Notes under the pieces: model-generated | Told to the model about the DNA's origin: nothing | The model's input: the letters and a program-made list of their open reading frames with translations, nothing else | The model's database searches: none | Assembly (NCBI GenBank): GCA_030604325.1 | Contig: JAUVWC010000027.1 | Coordinates: 1-9,196, forward strand | Reading direction: 5' to 3' | DNA from: Candidatus Zixiibacteriota bacterium | GTDB taxonomy: Bacteria; Blakebacterota; Blakebacteria; Blakebacterales; Blakebacteraceae | DNA length: 9,196 nt | Shown: in pieces, positions 6,005 to 9,196 of the stretch | How positions within the stretch are numbered: the stretch's first letter is position 1 | Layout of the letters: each line of letters starts with the position of its first letter | Translations under genes and position numbers: made by a program

Positions 6005-6666
6005 GCACCGCCTCCGGGGCGCAGATCCACGACGACGACCCCCTCCGGGATCACAAACCGGAACCGCTCGTCAGGCAGTTCACCCACCTCCACATCTTCC
6101 AGAACGTAGAGGTGGTTATTACCCGCACCGTCGGTGTATGCGGCACGGACCGCCAGCATGCGCCCGGTATCGACCCAGATATCCACCGTCCGTGGATCGG
6201 CATCCTCCCCGCGCAGCAGGCGGATCACGACCAGGCGCCTCGTGCCCTCCTGCTCCTCCCTGACCCACTCCACGCTGACATTCTCGGTATAGGCGGCGAA
6301 GATCTGCTCCTGCGTGGTGATGTCGTGGGAGGAATCCACCCCGTAGAGCACTACCTGGTTCTGCTGCGAGTCGTAGTCCCACAGTGTGGTACCGTCCGAG
6401 ACCATGGTCCGGCCGTCGAACTCGATACGGAACCGTCTCCGGCCCACAAGGTAAATATGCCCCCTGGTCACCTGTGTCTCCCCCGCCAGGATCCACTCGA
6501 ACGTATGGGTAAACCGTGCGGACAGGCCCGGCATGTCCTGCCAGCTGGAACGGAGTCTGGACATGATATCCGCCAGCTCCCGCACGTGGGACTGCTGCGC
6601 ACGGACAGAATCCGGGCATATGAGCAGGGATACGCAGAGTAACAGCTGTGCTAGGACTCTTTTCAT
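6001..6666 (-). CDS. lolA: LolA-type periplasmic outer-membrane lipoprotein carrier
   Basis: A periplasmic chaperone that accepts lipoproteins from the inner-membrane Lol release complex and carries them to the outer membrane. It has 221 residues. A typical signal peptide, MKRVLAQLLLCVSLLICPDS then VRA, is likely cut before Gln24. The mature protein shows the conserved LolA core: GLSARFTHTFEW (47-58), RGHIYLVGRRRFRIEF (68-83), and MVSDGTTLWDYDSQQNQVVLY (88-108), the strands that line the half-barrel. It ends in RFRFVIPEGVVVVDL (201-215), the usual C-terminal strand of the family. The gene starts 2 nt after the ftsK stop and overlaps IIC by 4 nt. The ftsK-lolA adjacency is also found in E. coli, which supports the assignment. 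A cysteine at 17 follows LLI but has no small residue before it, so a lipid anchor is unlikely. Another LolA-fold protein (LolA-like or RseB-like) is the main alternative. Confidence 0.88.
   Translation of the reverse strand: MKRVLAQLLLCVSLLICPDSVRAQQSHVRELADIMSRLRSSWQDMPGLSARFTHTFEWILAGETQVTRGHIYLVGRRRFRIEFDGRTMVSDGTTLWDYDSQQNQVVLYGVDSSHDITTQEQIFAAYTENVSVEWVREEQEGTRRLVVIRLLRGEDADPRTVDIWVDTGRMLAVRAAYTDGAGNNHLYVLEDVEVGELPDERFRFVIPEGVVVVDLRPGGGA
6011..6015 (-). promoter_or_regulatory. Ribosome binding site of PTS IIC
   Basis: GGAGG lies 6 nt upstream of GTG 6004, inside the end of lolA. It supports the GTG start that overlaps the lolA stop. Confidence 0.75.
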
Positions 6667-6668
6667 GA

Positions 6669-9065
6669 TTACCGCCCACCCCAGGCCAGGTCATCGAGAT
6701 CTTCTTCCCTCATCAGCACTTCCCGCGCCTTGGTCCCATCCGGCGGGCCTACCACACCCAGCATCTCGAGTTGATCCATCATGCGGGCCGCACGCGTGTA
6801 GCCGACCCCAAGCCGGCGCTGGATCAGGCTGATGGAACCCTGCTCGTGGGTCACCACGACATTGGCAGCATCCCTCAACATGCTATCCAGCGCCTCGCCC
6901 GCCGCACCCATTCCCCCCCGATCGCCGCCGGCGGACGCGAAGATATCCATCTCTTCAATCTCCAACTCCTGTCCCCCCACAAGGTTCACCAGCCGTTCGA
7001 TTTCCTCGTTCGAGAGGAATGAGCCGTGAATGCGTAGCGGCTCGGGAAAGGAGGGGTTCATGAACAACATATCACCCCGTCCCAGCAATTTCTCCGCGCC
7101 GTTCATGTCGAGGATCGTGCGCGAGTCTGTCTTAGAGGGAACCTGGAAGGCGATCCGGGTGGAGAAGTTCGTCTTGATCGGCCCGGTGATCACATCTACG
7201 GACGGCCGCTGCGTAGCCAGTATTAGGTGTATCCCCACGGCGCGTGCTTTCTGGGCTAGCCGCTGGATCAGGGTTTCGATCTCGGCCATGGCCGTCATCA
7301 TCACATCGGCCAGCTCGTCGACGATGATGATGATATAGGGCAGAGGATCCGGAATATCCTCCTCCCGTTCGCCCGTCCCCTTCCCCTCTGCCTCCTTCCT
7401 AAGCTGGCGGACCTTAGCGTTGTACTGCTCCACATCCCGCACCATGGCCGCCGCCAGCCTATCGTACCGCTCTTCCATCTCGAACACAGCCCAGCGGAGC
7501 GCATCGATAGCCTTCTTCGGATCGGTCACCACCGGCGTTACCAGATGGGGAATGGCGTTGTATATACCCATCTCGAGCATCTTCGGGTCGACCATGATAA
7601 AGCGGCACTGCTCGGGACCCATCCTGTACAGCAGGCTGGCAATGATCCCGTTGATGCAGACACTCTTGCCGGAGCCGGTAGTACCCGCCAGCAGCAGATG
7701 AGGCATCCCGGCCAGGTCGGCCACGAACGGCTCGCCGCTTATTGTCTTACCGATAGCCAGCGGCAACCGATACTGGCCACTGCTGAAGGCATCCGATTCC
7801 AGCACTTCTCTCAGGTGAACCACCCGGGTCTTCGGATTCGGAATCTCCACTCCCACTGCGGCTTTGCCCGGGATGGGCGCCACAATGCGGATACGCTTGG
7901 CCCGCATGGCCAGGGCCAGGTCGTCGGCCAGGTTGACGATCTGGTTGACCTTGACACCGGGTGCGGGCTTGACTTCGAAACGCGTGATCACCGGCCCCGT
8001 CCGCCACCCCGTTACCTCAGCCTTTACGCCGAACGAGAGCAGTTTTTCATGAAGCAGCTCGGCTTCCTTACTCACCGTGGCCTCATCCGGTGCCATCTCT
8101 TCAGCCGAGGGTCTTGCGAACAGTCCCAGCGGTGGCGGCTCGTACTCGCCCTCCCCCCTTTCCACACCGGCAAACAGATCGGGTTCTCCCGAGACAACCT
8201 CCTGTACCGGACGAACCTGTTCTTCAACTTCCGCGGCGACAGCCTCAACTGCGGCCAGGCTTGCCTTCTCCGCTCCAACTACGGATGGTTCCACCGCTGT
8301 CGCGGCCTCGCGTTCCCGGACTACGGATGGTTCCACCGCTGTCGCAGTCTCTTGTGGCGGGAGGCCCCCGGGTGCGGCTTTCCTACCCCTGCGTGCTGCG
8401 TCGACGGAAAGAAGACGCCGTAAAATCCTGCCGCCTAGAGCCATCACTGCCCGGAAGAGACTTGCCAGCGCACCGGCTAGCTTGACAACAAGAGAGCCGG
8501 CCGTTCGACCGGCTCGTGCGATTCCACCTGCAACCTCCCCCGGTCTCCACCCGAAGGCGGCAATCATGAATAGCATGACAAGGCCGATCCAGACGAGCGG
8601 AGCGCCTACCCGACCTGTGTAGCTGACCAGGAACCCGGTCAACGATCCGCCCAACTCACCGGCAAGGTCGTAGGAGACCCCGTCGCCGAGCAGGAAGTGC
8701 GGGAAGGCCAGGAGAATGGAAAGCAGAAGCTGGATTCCCAGTATTTTTACCGACAGCGTGATCAGTCGACGGTCGACCGAATGGCGGAGCAGCCTCCACC
8801 CCCACAGGAAGATGACCATGATCGTCAGCAGGGGGGGAATACGGCCCAGCCCCCACACAATACCATGGGCCAGCCCTGCCCCCAGCCGTCCCATCCAGTT
8901 CCGTACATCCACGGCGGTATCGTAGGCCGGAGGATCGGTCGGGCTGTATGACACCAGACTGAGTAGAAGATCCCGGGCGACAAGAAGAACGATGATGCCG
9001 AGTACTTCCTGCCGACGCTGTGTCGATCGTTTCGATCGACGTCTCCTGCTGACCGTTCTGCTCAT
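6669..9065 (-). CDS. ftsK: DNA translocase FtsK/SpoIIIE
   Basis: A septum-anchored, ATP-driven DNA pump that moves the chromosome termini apart and, in species with XerCD/dif, activates dimer resolution. It has 798 residues. After a basic start (SRRRRSKRSTQRR) come membrane segments near 21-40, 62-90, 103-124 and 153-172. A charged, Ala/Val/Glu-rich linker spans ~220-325. The alpha domain follows (~330-435, with GPVITRFEVKPAPGVKVNQI), then the RecA-like beta domain with Walker A AGTTGSGKSV (460-469) and Walker B IIIIVDELAD (578-587), and ILATQRPSVDVITG (615-628). The C-terminal gamma winged helix (~725-790) has ISLIQRRLGVGYTRAARMMDQLE and GTKAREVL. All core motifs are intact. ATG 9065 is preceded by GGGGAGG (9078-9072) at 6 nt. 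Oddities are a 42-bp in-frame duplication in the linker and an Arg-Asp pair inside the first membrane helix (31-32). It is the first gene of the visible cluster. Confidence 0.97.
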   Translation of the reverse strand: MSRTVSRRRRSKRSTQRRQEVLGIIVLLVARDLLLSLVSYSPTDPPAYDTAVDVRNWMGRLGAGLAHGIVWGLGRIPPLLTIMVIFLWGWRLLRHSVDRRLITLSVKILGIQLLLSILLAFPHFLLGDGVSYDLAGELGGSLTGFLVSYTGRVGAPLVWIGLVMLFMIAAFGWRPGEVAGGIARAGRTAGSLVVKLAGALASLFRAVMALGGRILRRLLSVDAARRGRKAAPGGLPPQETATAVEPSVVREREAATAVEPSVVGAEKASLAAVEAVAAEVEEQVRPVQEVVSGEPDLFAGVERGEGEYEPPPLGLFARPSAEEMAPDEATVSKEAELLHEKLLSFGVKAEVTGWRTGPVITRFEVKPAPGVKVNQIVNLADDLALAMRAKRIRIVAPIPGKAAVGVEIPNPKTRVVHLREVLESDAFSSGQYRLPLAIGKTISGEPFVADLAGMPHLLLAGTTGSGKSVCINGIIASLLYRMGPEQCRFIMVDPKMLEMGIYNAIPHLVTPVVTDPKKAIDALRWAVFEMEERYDRLAAAMVRDVEQYNAKVRQLRKEAEGKGTGEREEDIPDPLPYIIIIVDELADVMMTAMAEIETLIQRLAQKARAVGIHLILATQRPSVDVITGPIKTNFSTRIAFQVPSKTDSRTILDMNGAEKLLGRGDMLFMNPSFPEPLRIHGSFLSNEEIERLVNLVGGQELEIEEMDIFASAGGDRGGMGAAGEALDSMLRDAANVVVTHEQGSISLIQRRLGVGYTRAARMMDQLEMLGVVGPPDGTKAREVLMREEDLDDLAWGGR
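8278..8345 (-). repeat. In-frame 42-bp-period direct repeat in the FtsK linker
   Basis: A 26-bp sequence at 8278-8303 is repeated without mismatch at 8320-8345. The period is 42 bp, exactly 14 codons, so the frame is kept. The encoded repeat is ATAVEPSVV, at residues 241-249 and 255-263 of FtsK. Perfect nucleotide identity suggests a recent duplication. The FtsK linker tolerates length change in other bacteria. Confidence 0.9.
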
Positions 9066-9071
9066 CTGTTA

Positions 9072-9078
9072 CCTCCCC
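9072..9078 (-). promoter_or_regulatory. Ribosome binding site of ftsK
   Basis: GGGGAGG on the minus strand, 6 nt before ATG 9065, is the strongest Shine-Dalgarno match in the window and fixes the ftsK start. Confidence 0.85.
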
Positions 9079-9145
9079 GGCTTCCCATTCAATATTCCCA
9101 TCCGGCAACCGATCCTATCCACTCCGCAGTCTCCCGATGATGCTG

Positions 9146-9179
9146 AGTACACCGTTCCGTAATTACGGAGCGGTGCACT
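9146..9179. repeat. 34-bp near-perfect palindrome upstream of ftsK
   Basis: Two 17-nt arms meet without a spacer at AATT (9161-9164). The inner TCCGTAATTACGGA (9156-9169) is a perfect 14-bp palindrome. Outside it the arms pair at every position except 9155/9170 and 9149/9176, so 15 of 17 positions match. Either transcript could fold with an AAUU loop and a long stem, but no T-run follows on either strand, so it does not look like an intrinsic terminator. Its place about 80 nt before the ftsK start suits a dimer-bound operator or a dispersed palindromic repeat. Both arms resemble the 18-mer at 4239-4256. Confidence 0.75.
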
Positions 9180-9196
9180 AAGTTAATCCGAACGGA

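Larger units (their letters stand above)
9066..9196. other. Leader region upstream of ftsK
   Basis: This 131-nt non-coding stretch is the only sizeable gap in the window and probably holds the promoter of the cluster, unless transcription enters from beyond the right edge. It contains a 34-bp palindrome at 9146-9179 and a strong ftsK ribosome site at 9072-9078. Read on the minus strand, the DNA between them has AT-rich pieces (AATATTGAAT near 9089-9099 and a TAGGAT), but no -35/-10 pair at proper spacing was found, so no promoter is called. No reading frame of interest crosses it. Confidence 0.7.

Noticed and set aside
5851..6642. Plus-strand open frame of 263 codons opposite lolA and IIC
   Set aside because: It is antisense to two well-supported genes and has no family features or start signal.
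6601..6666. Lipobox in the LolA signal peptide
   Set aside because: The residue before Cys17 is Ile, not a small residue, and a good VRA-Q signal peptidase I site follows.
7545..8423. Plus-strand open frame of 292 codons opposite ftsK
   Set aside because: It is antisense to conserved FtsK motor and linker sequence, has no ribosome site or recognisable fold, and is a usual by-product of GC-rich codon bias.
9085..9125. Sigma-70 promoter upstream of ftsK
   Set aside because: TAGGAT and AATATT-like boxes are present on the minus strand, but no acceptable -35 box lies 16-18 nt upstream of either.
9146..9179. Palindrome as an intrinsic terminator of an upstream gene
   Set aside because: No T-rich tract follows the stem on either strand and the dyad has no natural GC-rich loop-and-tail layout.

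Overview
This is a GC-rich stretch of a Gram-negative (diderm) bacterial chromosome. Nine genes lie head-to-tail on the minus strand, so transcription runs from the right end to the left. Nothing supports a gene on the plus strand, and no RNA gene, CRISPR array, insertion sequence or phage gene was seen. A LolA-type lipoprotein carrier implies an outer membrane. The gene set (FtsK, LolA, a mannose-family PTS, a fused phosphoglucose/phosphomannose isomerase, and a PfkB kinase of the 'GSVALDTVETPFG' type) suggests a lineage around the FCB superphylum or Gemmatimonadota rather than Proteobacteria. That placement is inference from protein style only.

Layout in transcription order: a 131-nt leader with a 34-bp palindrome (9066-9196); ftsK (9065-6669); lolA (6666-6001); PTS IIC (6004-5321); PTS IID (5321-4566); HPr (4523-4257); enzyme I (4209-2395); bifunctional PGI/PMI (2402-1296); a sugar-phosphate nucleotidyltransferase (1299-316); and a PfkB-family sugar kinase that runs off the left edge (304-1). 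Most junctions overlap by 1-8 nt or are separated by 2-11 nt. The exceptions are the 42- and 47-nt spacers on either side of HPr. The arrangement looks like one long, translationally coupled operon. No promoter or terminator could be assigned with confidence.

Functionally, two blocks are joined. ftsK-lolA serves chromosome segregation and envelope lipoprotein traffic, and the same pair is adjacent in E. coli. The rest is a hexose-handling block. EI and HPr pass phosphate from PEP, and IIC/IID form the membrane part of a mannose-type permease. PGI/PMI interconverts fructose-6-P with glucose-6-P and mannose-6-P. The nucleotidyltransferase would make NDP-sugars, and the PfkB protein phosphorylates a sugar or nucleoside. 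The IIA and IIB phosphocarriers needed for a working permease are not in the window.

No clearly new system is visible. The observations most worth a second look are in non-coding DNA: an 18-mer that occurs twice as an inverted pair upstream of ftsK and again as a near-copy in the HPr-EI spacer; a tandem duplication that fills the IID-HPr spacer and helps form the HPr ribosome binding site; and a 42-bp-period in-frame duplication in the FtsK linker.
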